From Pseudomonas fluorescens (GTDB lineage Bacteria; Pseudomonadota; Gammaproteobacteria; Pseudomonadales; Pseudomonadaceae), in NCBI RefSeq assembly GCF_001902145.1, contig NZ_MRST01000022.1:277474-341473 (forward strand): DNA of 64,000 nucleotides, in the 5' to 3' direction. The notes beneath the pieces are model-generated. The model searched no databases. It worked only from the letters and a program-made list of their open reading frames with translations, and was not told where the DNA came from. Position numbers and translations under genes: made by a program. This document shows positions 1 to 7,224 of this stretch, piece after piece (within the stretch, counting starts at the first letter, position 1; the number at the start of each line of letters is the position of its first letter).

Positions 1-235
1 CATGCACGCCGTGCAGGATGTCGTGGAAGTACGGCAGATCGGCGAAGGTGAAATCATTGTCAACGCGAAACTGCGCTTCGATCTCGTTCAGCGAAGCACC
101 TGCCAGGTGACGCTGGTACAACGCCTGGGTGGCCAGTTGACGAGCAGCGCGACGCTTTTCGTTCTTGGAAGGCTTGCCGGCGTCCGCAGGGCGAGGCTCG
201 CGCGGGTTGAAACGATCGCTTTCGTCGGAAATCAC
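1..235 (-). CDS. nusB: Transcription antitermination protein NusB (5' part, cut by window edge)
   Basis: Only the first 78 codons lie in the window. NusB with S10 (NusE) forms the boxA-binding part of the rRNA antitermination complex. The visible part has the arginine-rich RNA-binding start ([18 protein letters not shown]) typical of NusB, after a Pseudomonas-type N-terminal extension rich in D, E, P and R. The start is a GTG at 235 whose bases overlap the TGA stop of ribH as GTGA, indicating translational coupling. NusB is the distal visible gene of the nrdR-rib operon, the usual Pseudomonas order. The recognition is firm; the rest of the protein is not visible. Confidence 0.9.
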   Translation of the reverse strand, partial: MISDESDRFNPREPRPADAGKPSKNEKRRAARQLATQALYQRHLAGASLNEIEAQFRVDNDFTFADLPYFHDILHGVH

Positions 236-708
236 TTGGCCTCCAACTGCGACAGCAGGCTGACCATTTCCAGGGCAGACAAGGCAGCTTCGGCGCCTTT
301 GTTACCGGCTTTGGTGCCGGAGCGCTCGATGGCCTGTTCGATGGAATCCACGGTCAGTACGCCGAAAGCGACTGGCACGCCGAACTCCATGGACACCTGG
401 GCCAGGCCCTTGGTGCATTCGCCGGCCACGTATTCGAAGTGCGGGGTGCCGCCACGGATGACTGCGCCCAGGGCGATGATCGCCGCGTATTCACCCTGCT
501 GAGCAACTTTTTGCGCAACCAGTGGAATTTCGAAGGCGCCAGGAGCGCGGATAAGGGTGATGTCGCTCTCGCTCACACCGTGGCGAACCAGGGCGTCAAC
601 CGCACCGCTTACCAGGCTTTCAACCACGAAGCTGTTGAAGCGGCCAACCACCAGGGCATAGCGGCCTTTGGGGGCGATGAAGGTACCTTCGATGGTCTTC
701 AGGGTCAT
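232..708 (-). CDS. ribH: 6,7-dimethyl-8-ribityllumazine synthase
   Basis: This cytoplasmic enzyme condenses 5-amino-6-ribitylamino-uracil with 3,4-dihydroxy-2-butanone 4-phosphate, the penultimate riboflavin step. The 158-residue length is normal for the icosahedral-type enzyme. Visible family motifs are GRFN near residue 22, the substrate loop APGAFEIP (55-62), [14 protein letters not shown] with the catalytic His at about 90, and the phosphate-binding GTKAGNKG near 130. It lies 88 bases downstream of ribBA, a spacer that holds a 7-bp hairpin, and its TGA overlaps the GTG of nusB. It is part of the minus-strand riboflavin operon. Confidence 0.97.
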   Translation of the reverse strand: MTLKTIEGTFIAPKGRYALVVGRFNSFVVESLVSGAVDALVRHGVSESDITLIRAPGAFEIPLVAQKVAQQGEYAAIIALGAVIRGGTPHFEYVAGECTKGLAQVSMEFGVPVAFGVLTVDSIEQAIERSGTKAGNKGAEAALSALEMVSLLSQLEAK

Positions 709-730
709 TCGACAAATCTCTTAAAGAGCC

Positions 731-751
731 GGGACGCGAAAAGTGCGTCCC
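731..751 (-). other. Hairpin in ribBA-ribH spacer
   Basis: A perfect 7-bp stem (GGGACGC / GCGTCCC) with a 7-base loop lies between ribBA and ribH. There is no T-run after it on the minus strand, so it is not a normal terminator. An mRNA-stabilising or processing site is an inference. Confidence 0.4.
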
Positions 752-796
752 TTAGTGATGATTTAACCGCGAACAAGGGGCAAAAATCGCCGGCCT

Positions 797-1888
797 TTAT
801 TCGGAGGGCACGTATTCTACAACTTCCAGGTCGAATCCGGATATCGCATTAAATTTCATCGGTGCGCTCATCAGGCGCATTTTGCGCACGCCCAGGTCGC
901 GCAGGATCTGCGAACCGGCACCGACGATGCTGTAGGTGGTCGGTTTTTTCACCGGCACGGCGTCGGCGGTTTCGCGGATATGCGCCAGCAACACATCACC
1001 ATCGAGCGGGTGACCGAGCAACAGCACCACACCGCTACCAGCCTCGGAAACCGCAGCCATCGCGGCGCGCAGGCTCCAGCGGCCCGGCTGCTTGACCATC
1101 AACAGGTCACGCAGTGGGTCCATGTTGTGTACGCGTACCAGGGTCGGTTCTTCTGCGCAAATGTTGCCCAGGGTCAGGGCCATGTGCACGTCGCCTTCCA
1201 CTGAATCACGGTAGGTCACCAGATTGAATTGGCCCAGTTCGCTGTCCAGCGGCTGCTCGGCAATCCGCTGAACGGTACGTTCGTGGATCATGCGGTAGTG
1301 AATAAGGTCGGCGATGGTGCCGATCTTGAGGTTGTGTTCGCCAGCAAAAGCTTCGAGTTCTGTACGACGAGCCATGGTGCCATCATCGTTCATCACTTCG
1401 CAGATCACCCCGCTTGGCTCGAAACCAGCCATGCGCGCCAGGTCGCAGGCGGCTTCGGTGTGGCCCGCACGGGCCAGGGTTCCGCCCGGCTGGGCCATCA
1501 GCGGGAAGATGTGGCCGGGGCTGACGATGTCTTCAGCCTTGGCGTCTTTCGCCGCGGCAGCTTGCACGGTGCGGGCGCGGTCAGCGGCGGAAATGCCGGT
1601 GGTGACGCCCGTGGTAGCTTCAATCGATACGGTGAACTTGGTGCCGAAACCCGAACCATTGCGCGGCGCCATCAAGGGCAGCTTGAGCAATTCGCAGCGT
1701 TCACGGCTCATGGGCATGCAGATCAGCCCCCGGGCGTGCTTGGCCATGAAGTTGATGTGCTCAGGCTTGCACGCTTCGGCGGCCATGATGATATCGCCTT
1801 CGTTCTCGCGATCTTCGTCATCCATAAGGATGACCATCTTGCCTTGGCGGATGTCTTCAACCAGTTCTTCGATGCTATTGAGCGCCAC
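797..1888 (-). CDS. ribBA: 3,4-dihydroxy-2-butanone 4-phosphate synthase with degenerate GTP cyclohydrolase II domain (RibBA/RibBX type)
   Basis: The N-terminal ~200 residues form an intact DHBP synthase (RibB), converting ribulose 5-phosphate to the four-carbon riboflavin precursor. The acidic metal/substrate loop DDEDRENEGDII (23-34), VTTGISAADR and GGTLARAGHTEA are all present. The C-terminal ~150 residues align with GTP cyclohydrolase II, but the three zinc cysteines are gone: where E. coli RibA has ECLTGDALFSLRCDCG, this protein reads NMDPLRDLLMVKQPGRWS. That half is therefore predicted to lack cyclohydrolase activity, and a separate RibA is expected elsewhere. The start is 15 bases after the ribE stop. 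Confidence 0.93.
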   Translation of the reverse strand: MALNSIEELVEDIRQGKMVILMDDEDRENEGDIIMAAEACKPEHINFMAKHARGLICMPMSRERCELLKLPLMAPRNGSGFGTKFTVSIEATTGVTTGISAADRARTVQAAAAKDAKAEDIVSPGHIFPLMAQPGGTLARAGHTEAACDLARMAGFEPSGVICEVMNDDGTMARRTELEAFAGEHNLKIGTIADLIHYRMIHERTVQRIAEQPLDSELGQFNLVTYRDSVEGDVHMALTLGNICAEEPTLVRVHNMDPLRDLLMVKQPGRWSLRAAMAAVSEAGSGVVLLLGHPLDGDVLLAHIRETADAVPVKKPTTYSIVGAGSQILRDLGVRKMRLMSAPMKFNAISGFDLEVVEYVPSE

Positions 1889-1903
1889 GCGGCACCCCCT
1901 TGG

Positions 1904-2566
1904 TCAGGATTTCAGGTAGCCGTTAGCGGCCAGAAAACTTTCGGTGATGTTGCCTGATGCAGGCTCTGCGGCCTTTTCGCCCAACAACAGGCGCTCCAGG
2001 TAACGGGCAAGCAAGTCCACTTCCAGGTTCACCCGGCGACCCGGCTGGTACGAGGCCATGATGGTTTCGCTGAGGGTGTGGGGAATGATGGTCAGTTCAA
2101 ATTCGGCGCCATTCACGGCGTTCACGGTCAGGCTGGTGCCATCGACGGTGATCGAGCCTTTGTGGGCGATGTACTTGGCCAGCTCTTTTGGCGCGCGGAT
2201 ACGGAATTCCACGGCGCGGGCGTTTTCGCTGCGAGCCACCACTTCGCCGACACCGTCGACGTGGCCGCTGACCAGGTGACCGCCCAGGCGGGTGGTCGGC
2301 GTCAGGGCTTTTTCCAGGTTGACCGGGCTGCCGGCCGCAAGGTCGTTCATCGCGGTGCAGTCCAGGGTTTCCCGGCTGACATCGGCAGCAAAGCCGTTGC
2401 CCGGCAGCTCGATGACGGTCAGGCACACGCCGCTGACGGCGATGCTGTCGCCCAGCTTGACGTCGCCGAGGTCCAGCTTGCCGGTTTCAACCAGCAGGCG
2501 GACATCCCCGCCTTTGGGGGTCATTGCACGGATGCTGCCGATGGATTCGATAATGCCGGTGAACAT
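1904..2566 (-). CDS. ribE: Riboflavin synthase, alpha subunit
   Basis: The enzyme dismutates two molecules of 6,7-dimethyl-8-ribityllumazine to give riboflavin. The protein is 220 residues and starts with the family-typical MFTGIIE, which fixes the start at 2566 rather than an upstream in-frame ATG. The upstream TTTTCAGGAGAACGAA supplies a good ribosome site. Two tandem lumazine-binding barrels are visible, each with a VSGVCLTV / VDGTSLTV-like signature, followed by a C-terminal trimerisation helix. It sits between ribD and ribBA. I found no FMN-riboswitch-like fold in the short spacer upstream. Confidence 0.96.
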   Translation of the reverse strand: MFTGIIESIGSIRAMTPKGGDVRLLVETGKLDLGDVKLGDSIAVSGVCLTVIELPGNGFAADVSRETLDCTAMNDLAAGSPVNLEKALTPTTRLGGHLVSGHVDGVGEVVARSENARAVEFRIRAPKELAKYIAHKGSITVDGTSLTVNAVNGAEFELTIIPHTLSETIMASYQPGRRVNLEVDLLARYLERLLLGEKAAEPASGNITESFLAANGYLKS

Positions 2567-2615
2567 TTCGTTCTCCTGAAAACGAGGGGGCTGACGCTCA
2601 AGCGCAGGCCGGGAA

Positions 2616-3743
2616 TTATACGCTCGCTGCTGGCAGAGGGATGGCAGTGACTCGCCAGTCGTCGCCCACAGCGCGCATTTCGGTGATCTTGAGTTGGGGG
2701 GCATCGGCCAACTTCTCAAGCGGCCAGTCCAGCAACGGGCGGGCAGCGGAGCCGAGAAACTTGCCGGCGATGAATATCACGTACTCATCCACCAGGCCTT
2801 GTTGGGCAAACGCACCGGCCAGGCTTGGGCCGGCTTCCACCAATACATCGTTGACGCCACGGGCAGCCAGGGCGACCAATGCCGAGCGCAAGTCAACCTG
2901 GCCTTCCTCGCCCGGCACCACCAGGCATTCGGGGCCACGGGGGAACTGGTTCTCCGGGGTAACGCAGGTGATGACCAAGGCCGGGCCGGCCTTGAAGAAC
3001 GGCGCATTGAGCGGCACCCGCAGGCGCCCATCGATCAGCACGCGCAGCGGCGGGCGCGACATGACCAGGGCGGTGGTTGCTTCATCCAGGCCCAATTCGG
3101 CGGCGCGTACGGTCAAGCGGGCACCGTCGGCCAGTACCGTGTCGGCACCGGTCAACACCACACTGGCTTCGGCGCGCAAGCGTTGCACCGCAGCACGGGC
3201 GGCGGGGCCGGTGATCCATTGGCTTTCGCCGCTGGCCATCGCCGTGCGGCCGTCCAGACTCATCGCCAGCTTGACCCGCACAAACGGCAGACCGTGTTCC
3301 ATACGCTTGAGGAACCCCGGGTTAAGCGCTCGCGCCTCGGTTTCCAGCACACCGCTGCGCACCTCGATACCCGCCTGGGCCAGGCGCTGCATGCCCCGCC
3401 CGGCCACTTCCGGGTTCGGGTCCTGCATGCCGGCCACCACCCGCGCGACGCCGGCTGTCACCAGCGCATCGGCACAGGGCGGCGTACGGCCATGATGGCT
3501 GCACGGTTCCAGGGTCACGTACACCGTCGCGCCACGGGCCTTGTCGCCAGCAGCGCGCAGGGCATTGGGCTCGGCATGGGGCTCGCCGGTGCGCTCATGC
3601 CAGCCTTCGCCGACAATCTGCCCGTCACGCACAATCACGCAGCCCACCCGTGGGTTGGGGTGAGTGGTGTACAGGCCCTTGCGCGCCAATTCGAGGGCGC
3701 GGGCCATGTAGTGGGCGTCGAGCACAGCCTGTTCAGAGGTCAT
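2616..3743 (-). CDS. ribD: Bifunctional pyrimidine deaminase / 5-amino-6-(5-phosphoribosylamino)uracil reductase
   Basis: RibD carries out the second and third steps of riboflavin synthesis. The N-terminal deaminase has the zinc ligands in HAE (H56) and [11 protein letters not shown] (C81, C90). The C-terminal reductase begins near residue 150 with [13 protein letters not shown] and has the NADPH-binding core [19 protein letters not shown]. The length of 375 residues is normal. Its ATG overlaps the TGA of nrdR (ATGA), so the two are coupled. The next gene, ribE, starts 49 bases downstream. Confidence 0.97.
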   Translation of the reverse strand: MTSEQAVLDAHYMARALELARKGLYTTHPNPRVGCVIVRDGQIVGEGWHERTGEPHAEPNALRAAGDKARGATVYVTLEPCSHHGRTPPCADALVTAGVARVVAGMQDPNPEVAGRGMQRLAQAGIEVRSGVLETEARALNPGFLKRMEHGLPFVRVKLAMSLDGRTAMASGESQWITGPAARAAVQRLRAEASVVLTGADTVLADGARLTVRAAELGLDEATTALVMSRPPLRVLIDGRLRVPLNAPFFKAGPALVITCVTPENQFPRGPECLVVPGEEGQVDLRSALVALAARGVNDVLVEAGPSLAGAFAQQGLVDEYVIFIAGKFLGSAARPLLDWPLEKLADAPQLKITEMRAVGDDWRVTAIPLPAASV

Positions 3744-4204
3744 TGTTTGGAGGGCTCACGGGCCAGGCGGTCGATCTCTTCGCGGAACTCATTGAGGTCC
3801 TGGAAGCGTCGATACACCGAGGCAAAACGGATATAGGCGACTTCGTCGAGCTTTTGCAGCTCGCCCATCACCAACTCACCGACCACCAGGCTCTTGACCT
3901 CGCGCTCGCCGGTCGCCCGCAGCTTGTGCTTGATGTGCACCAGCGCCGCTTCCAGGCGCTCGACACTCACCGGGCGTTTTTCCAGGGCGCGCTGCATACC
4001 GGCGCGCAGTTTTTCTTCGTCGAAAGGCTGGCGGCTGCCGTCGGACTTGATCAGACGCGGCAACACCAGTTCGGCGGTTTCGAAGGTGGTGAAACGTTCA
4101 CCACAGGCCAGGCATTCGCGCCGGCGACGCACTTGGTCGCCCTCGGCGACCAGACGCGAGTCGATGACCTTGGTGTCGTTGGCACCGCAGAAGGGACAGT
4201 GCAT
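3740..4204 (-). CDS. nrdR: Transcriptional repressor NrdR
   Basis: NrdR is an ATP/dATP-sensing repressor of ribonucleotide reductase genes. It is 154 residues long with an N-terminal zinc ribbon (C3, C6, C31, C34: MHCPFC and CLACGERF) and a following ATP-cone domain (residues ~49-139). The start at 4204 gives the canonical MHCPFCG; an upstream in-frame ATG would add an unconserved 21 residues. It heads the riboflavin operon and overlaps ribD by 4 bases. Nucleotide-pool sensing is known from the family, not shown here. Confidence 0.97.
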   Translation of the reverse strand: MHCPFCGANDTKVIDSRLVAEGDQVRRRRECLACGERFTTFETAELVLPRLIKSDGSRQPFDEEKLRAGMQRALEKRPVSVERLEAALVHIKHKLRATGEREVKSLVVGELVMGELQKLDEVAYIRFASVYRRFQDLNEFREEIDRLAREPSKQ

Positions 4205-4344
4205 GGTTGGCAGGCAACAAAAAATGGGAGGGCCATGGTAGCGCATCCCTGTGGCAAGACAAGCCATAGCCTTTACGGTATATAGGCAGGCTTATATGTT
4301 TGATATTGTTTAAACCACGGATTTTGTCCTTTCTGGAGCCGTAC
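4205..4344. promoter_or_regulatory. Divergent promoter region between nrdR and the YbaY-like gene
   Basis: A 140-base AT-rich gap between genes transcribed away from each other. It must hold promoters for the rib operon and for the lipoprotein gene. AT-rich stretches around 4268-4312 are good -10 candidates, but I could not assign a confident -35/-10 pair. Confidence 0.4.
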
Positions 4345-4800
4345 ATGCAGTTACGACCACTCGTCCTACTCACCCTGTTCAGTTTTCTGGTCGCCTGCAG
4401 CAGCGAAGCCCCCAAGCCGGCCGCGCCTCAACCAACCCCCGCACAAGAGAAAAAAGTCCCGGGCATTGAAGACCTCGGCCCCCTGCCCGCCTATCAGCGC
4501 GAAATCAGCGGCAGCCTGACCAACGTGCCGGCCGGTGCCGAAGTTGAAATGGCGCTCTTGGTGATCGACGACCGTTCGCGCCCGCAGCAACTGCTCGCCA
4601 GCAGCGTATTGAGTGGCAACGGCAAGCCCCTGGCCTTCCGCCTGCGCTTCAATCCTGAAGCCTTCCCGGCCGGTGCCCGCGTTGAATTGCGTGGCCGCGC
4701 CAGCCAGTCCGGCCAGTTGATCCTGCATCTGCCTGCCGTGCGCGTCACCCAGGCGATCACCCAGAGCACCGGCCCGCTGCAACTCGTCAAGGCGCCATGA
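4345..4800 (+). CDS. YbaY family lipoprotein
   Basis: A 151-residue predicted lipoprotein. The signal peptide (about 19 residues, hydrophobic LVLLTLFSFLVAC) ends in lipobox LVAC|S, giving a lipidated Cys, and serines at +2/+3 favour the outer membrane. A proline-rich linker follows. The core (about 50-145) matches the YbaY type: ISGSLTNVPAGAEVEMALLV and the repeated beta-strand pattern of this family. The start at 4345 is chosen because it places the signal peptide at the N-terminus and has CTGGAG upstream. It overlaps the methyltransferase gene by 4 bases (ATGA). The function of the family is unsettled. Confidence 0.85.
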   Translation: MQLRPLVLLTLFSFLVACSSEAPKPAAPQPTPAQEKKVPGIEDLGPLPAYQREISGSLTNVPAGAEVEMALLVIDDRSRPQQLLASSVLSGNGKPLAFRLRFNPEAFPAGARVELRGRASQSGQLILHLPAVRVTQAITQSTGPLQLVKAP

Positions 4801-5453
4801 CGCCACCGCTGGGCCTGCAACGCGCCTTGAGTGTGTTGATTGGCGATGCGCAATTGGCGCCCTGCCCGCTGCCGGGCACCGCGTTGTCGTTGTGGCTGCT
4901 GGACGCCGATAACATGGACCGCGCCTTCAGCCAGGAAGAAACCCGGCGCATCCTGCATGAGCCGCCCTACTGGAGTTTTTGCTGGGCCAGCGGCCTGGCA
5001 TTGGCGCGTTACCTGGCAGCGCATCCCGAGTGGGTCGCCGGCAAACGCGTGCTGGATTTCGGCGCAGGCTCGGGCGTAGCCGGGATCGCCGCCGTCAAGG
5101 CTGGCGCCCTGGAGGTGGTGGCCTGCGACCTGGACCCACTGGCCTTGGCCGCTTGCCGTGCGAATGCCGAGCTCAACCAGGTGTCGCTGAGTTATTCGGC
5201 AGACTTTTTTGCCGAAGCCGACCGCTTCGACCTGATCCTGGTGGCCGACGTACTTTACGACCGCGCCAATTTGCCGTTGCTGGATCAATTCCTGACCCGC
5301 GGCCGCGAAGCGCTGGTGGCGGATTCGCGGGTACGGGACTTCCAGCATCCGGATTACCAGCGGCTGGAGATCCTCGAGGCCTTGACCCTGCCGGACCTGG
5401 CTGAGCCTTGGGAGTTTCGTAAGGTGAGCCTGTACCATTCGCAGCGCGCTTGA
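4797..5453 (+). CDS. Class I SAM-dependent methyltransferase (ETFB-lysine-methyltransferase-like)
   Basis: A 218-residue cytoplasmic methyltransferase. Motif I is VLDFGAGSGVAGIAA (about 82-96), the acidic loop end is ACDLDP, and the post-motif LVADVLYDR carries the D-x-x-Y-[DE] signature of the family-16 protein-lysine methyltransferases (METTL20/ETFB-KMT group). The upstream PYWSFCWASGLALARYL helix is also typical. The ATG overlaps the YbaY-like stop codon, so the two are co-translated. The substrate cannot be read from sequence; ETF beta or a ribosomal protein is only a family-based guess. Confidence 0.85.
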   Translation: MTPPLGLQRALSVLIGDAQLAPCPLPGTALSLWLLDADNMDRAFSQEETRRILHEPPYWSFCWASGLALARYLAAHPEWVAGKRVLDFGAGSGVAGIAAVKAGALEVVACDLDPLALAACRANAELNQVSLSYSADFFAEADRFDLILVADVLYDRANLPLLDQFLTRGREALVADSRVRDFQHPDYQRLEILEALTLPDLAEPWEFRKVSLYHSQRA

Positions 5454-5472
5454 AGCCATCGCGGGCAAGCCC

Positions 5473-5629
5473 CAATGCCAGTCAGTTAAGGGCTTTTTGT
5501 AGGAGCGAGCTTGCTCGCGAAAAACTCACAGGCGCCGCGCTCATTCAGCAAGCACGCGTTATTGTTGACGATTTTCGCGAGCAAGCTCGCTCCTACAGTA
5601 GGCGATGACCGCTTAACTGACTGGCATTG
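5473..5629. mobile_element. MITE-like element inserted in a REP sequence
   Basis: Perfect 18-bp terminal inverted repeats CAATGCCAGTCAGTTAAG (5473-5490) and its complement (5612-5629) bound 157 bp with no coding capacity. Both sides are flanked by the same 10 bp, GGGCAAGCCC (5463-5472 and 5630-5639). Removing the element and one copy restores a normal REP core (TCGCGGGCAAGCCCGCTCCC). This is what an insertion with target duplication leaves. The interior is a REPIN. The family of the element is unknown to me. Confidence 0.7.
5499..5597. repeat. REPIN (paired inverted REPs), copy 1
   Basis: Two REP halves in inverted orientation: GTAGGAGCGAGCTTGCTCGC from 5499 and its near complement ending at 5597. 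They are separated by about 46 bp. The spacer is about 85% identical, in reverse complement, to the spacer of the REPIN at 6653-6754. It lies wholly inside the MITE-like element. Confidence 0.85.
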
Positions 5630-5772
5630 GGGCAAGCCCGCTCCCACAGGGGAATGCATTTCAATGGTGAGAGCTGGTTTGCCTGCGATAGCGGTCTTGA
5701 ATCCAGGATACTTTCAGCCAACCTCGCCAGCCCTTATAGTTGCCCCCATTCCCGCTTTATTCGAGACGCCCC

Positions 5773-6645
5773 ATGAGTGAGCCCACGCCGTACATCTTCG
5801 ACGTCACCACCGCCAACTTCGAACAGGCCGTTATCCAGAACTCCTTCGAAAAGCCCGTATTGGTCGATTTCTGGGCCGAGTGGTGCGCACCCTGCAAAGC
5901 ACTGATGCCGATGCTGGCGAAGATTGCCGAGAGTTATCAGGGTGAGTTGCTGCTGGCCAAGATCGACTGCGAAGCCGAACAGGACATCGTGGCGCGTTTT
6001 GGCATTCAAAGCCTGCCGACGGTGGTGCTGTTCAAGGATGGCCAACCGGTGGACGGTTTTGCCGGTGCACAGCCGGAGTCGGCGGTACGGGCGATGCTGG
6101 AACCCCATGTGCAAATGCCACCGCCGGCTGCGGCGGACCCGTTGGAGCAGGCTCAGGCGCTGTTCAGCGAAGGGCGTATCAGCGAAGCCGAAGCGCTGCT
6201 GGTGCAGTTGCTGGGCGAGGACAATACCAACGCCGCCGCCCTGATCCTGTATGCACGCTGCCTGGCTGAACGCGGTGAGTTGGGTGAAGCCCAGGCCGTG
6301 CTCGACGCGGTCAAGAGCGACGACCACAAGGCCGCCCTGGCCGGGGCCAAGGCGCAAATCACCTTCCTGCGCCAGGCTGCGGATTTGCCGGACGCTGCCG
6401 AGCTGAAAAGCCGCCTGGCGCAAAACCCGCAGGATGACGAAGCGGCCTATCAGTTGGCGATCCAGCAACTGGCGCGCCAGCAATACGACGCGGCACTGGA
6501 AGGTTTGCTCAAGTTGTTTATCCGCAACCGCAGCTACAGCGAAGGCCTGCCCCACAAGACCTTGCTGCAGGTGTTCGAATTGCTGGGCAATGATCACCCA
6601 CTGGTCACGGTGTACCGCCGCAAGTTGTTTGCCGCGCTGTATTAA
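5773..6645 (+). CDS. Thioredoxin-TPR protein (CnoX/YbbN type), tetratricopeptide repeat protein
   Basis: A 290-residue cytoplasmic protein with an N-terminal thioredoxin fold (about 1-110) and C-terminal TPR-like helices (about 120-285). The active site is WAEWCAPCKALMPML with both cysteines (C38, C41) and the cis-proline loop SLPTVVLF is present. E. coli CnoX (YbbN) has lost the first cysteine and works as a holdase/co-chaperone; this protein keeps a full CxxC and could also do redox work. The start MSEPTPYIF at 5773 is preferred over an upstream in-frame ATG at 5740 that adds 11 unconserved residues. The gene stands alone between two REPINs. Confidence 0.88.
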   Translation: MSEPTPYIFDVTTANFEQAVIQNSFEKPVLVDFWAEWCAPCKALMPMLAKIAESYQGELLLAKIDCEAEQDIVARFGIQSLPTVVLFKDGQPVDGFAGAQPESAVRAMLEPHVQMPPPAAADPLEQAQALFSEGRISEAEALLVQLLGEDNTNAAALILYARCLAERGELGEAQAVLDAVKSDDHKAALAGAKAQITFLRQAADLPDAAELKSRLAQNPQDDEAAYQLAIQQLARQQYDAALEGLLKLFIRNRSYSEGLPHKTLLQVFELLGNDHPLVTVYRRKLFAALY

Positions 6646-6652
6646 CCCGACC

Positions 6653-6754
6653 TTGTAGGTGCGAGCTTGCTCGCGAAAAACGTCAACGATAACGCGGGCA
6701 TCCTGAATGAACGCGGTGCCTATGAGTTTTTCGCGAGCGAGCTCGCTCCTACAA
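6653..6754. repeat. REPIN, copy 2
   Basis: Inverted REP halves start at 6653 (TTGTAGGTGCGAGCTTGCTC) and end at 6754. The spacer is closely related, in reverse complement, to that of copy 1. It lies between the convergent thioredoxin/TPR gene and the minus-strand gene at 6749, whose stop codon falls in the right arm. Confidence 0.85.
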
Positions 6755-7093
6755 AGGGCCAACCCATGTGTAGAGCGGTGTGTCGCCGCCGCTGGCCACC
6801 TTCACGTTCGCGCTGTGGCGCAGGCGCACCAACAGTCGCTTGCCTGCCCCGGCATCGCCGGCCAAGCCTTCGAGTTGGTCGAGCAATTCCAGGCCATTGA
6901 GTTGCCCTGCCTTGCGCAGCAAATCCTGGGCGTTCTGCCACAGATCTTCGTTCTGTTTGACCGGCGCCGCAGTGGGCGCGCTGGGCGTTGGGGCGGCCTG
7001 CAGTTGGGCACCCAATCGCGCCCAATCGCCGTCGTCTAGCTCCAAGGTCAAGTCCACCGGCAACTCACCGATGGTTCCACGAATTCGCAACAT
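6749..7093 (-). CDS. Hypothetical protein, conserved position next to the Zur-type operon
   Basis: A 114-residue protein of unknown function with no recognised motif. The start MLRIRGTIGELPVDLTLELD at 7093 is preferred because upstream residues lie in the divergent promoter region. Residues 1-25 look like a beta-rich start. An Ala/Pro/Thr linker (APTPSAPTAAP) follows, then a helical middle (NEDLWQNAQDLLRKAGQLNG, then LELLDQLEGL) and a basic C-terminal strand. No signal peptide or membrane span. Its TAG stop is the first three bases of the REP core TAGGAGCGAGC, so the C-terminus was shaped by the repeat. It is divergent from the ZrgA-like gene, in the position of P. aeruginosa PA4062. Confidence 0.65.
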   Translation of the reverse strand: MLRIRGTIGELPVDLTLELDDGDWARLGAQLQAAPTPSAPTAAPVKQNEDLWQNAQDLLRKAGQLNGLELLDQLEGLAGDAGAGKRLLVRLRHSANVKVASGGDTPLYTWVGPL

Positions 7094-7179
7094 CGTCCTT
7101 ACTCCTGCATTTTTTCTGACGGGCATGCTCCCATGCAGCTTGCGCAACACCAAGCGGGCGGTCAAACTCTCGGATCAAT

Positions 7180-7199
7180 TGTTATAAGATCACATAACA
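7180..7199 (+). promoter_or_regulatory. Candidate Zur box
   Basis: The 20-bp near-palindrome TGTTATAAGATCACATAACA has matching TGTTAT/ATAACA arms and a GATC centre. This resembles the GTTATA...TATAAC operator of the zinc repressor Zur. It ends 25 bases before the start of the His-rich ZrgA-like gene, where it would overlap the promoter. The homologous P. aeruginosa operon (PA4063-PA4066) is Zur-controlled. Confidence 0.65.
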
Positions 7200-7224
7200 G
7201 AACTTTCATCTCTGGAGCCCTCTC

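Larger units (their letters stand above)
5454..5772. other. Intergenic region with nested REP/MITE-like repeats
   Basis: A 319-base gap without a gene. It holds an interrupted REP, a 157-bp terminal-inverted-repeat element and an internal REPIN (listed separately). The last ~130 bases must carry the promoter and ribosome site of the thioredoxin/TPR gene; no clear -35/-10 was seen. Confidence 0.8.

Noticed and set aside
2567..2615. Possible FMN riboswitch before ribE
   Set aside because: Only 49 bases lie between ribD and ribE, too short for the RFN element, and no element was seen before nrdR.
5499..5597. Repeats as a CRISPR array or attachment site
   Set aside because: Repeats are inverted REP pairs, not direct repeats with unique spacers, and no cas or integrase gene is present.
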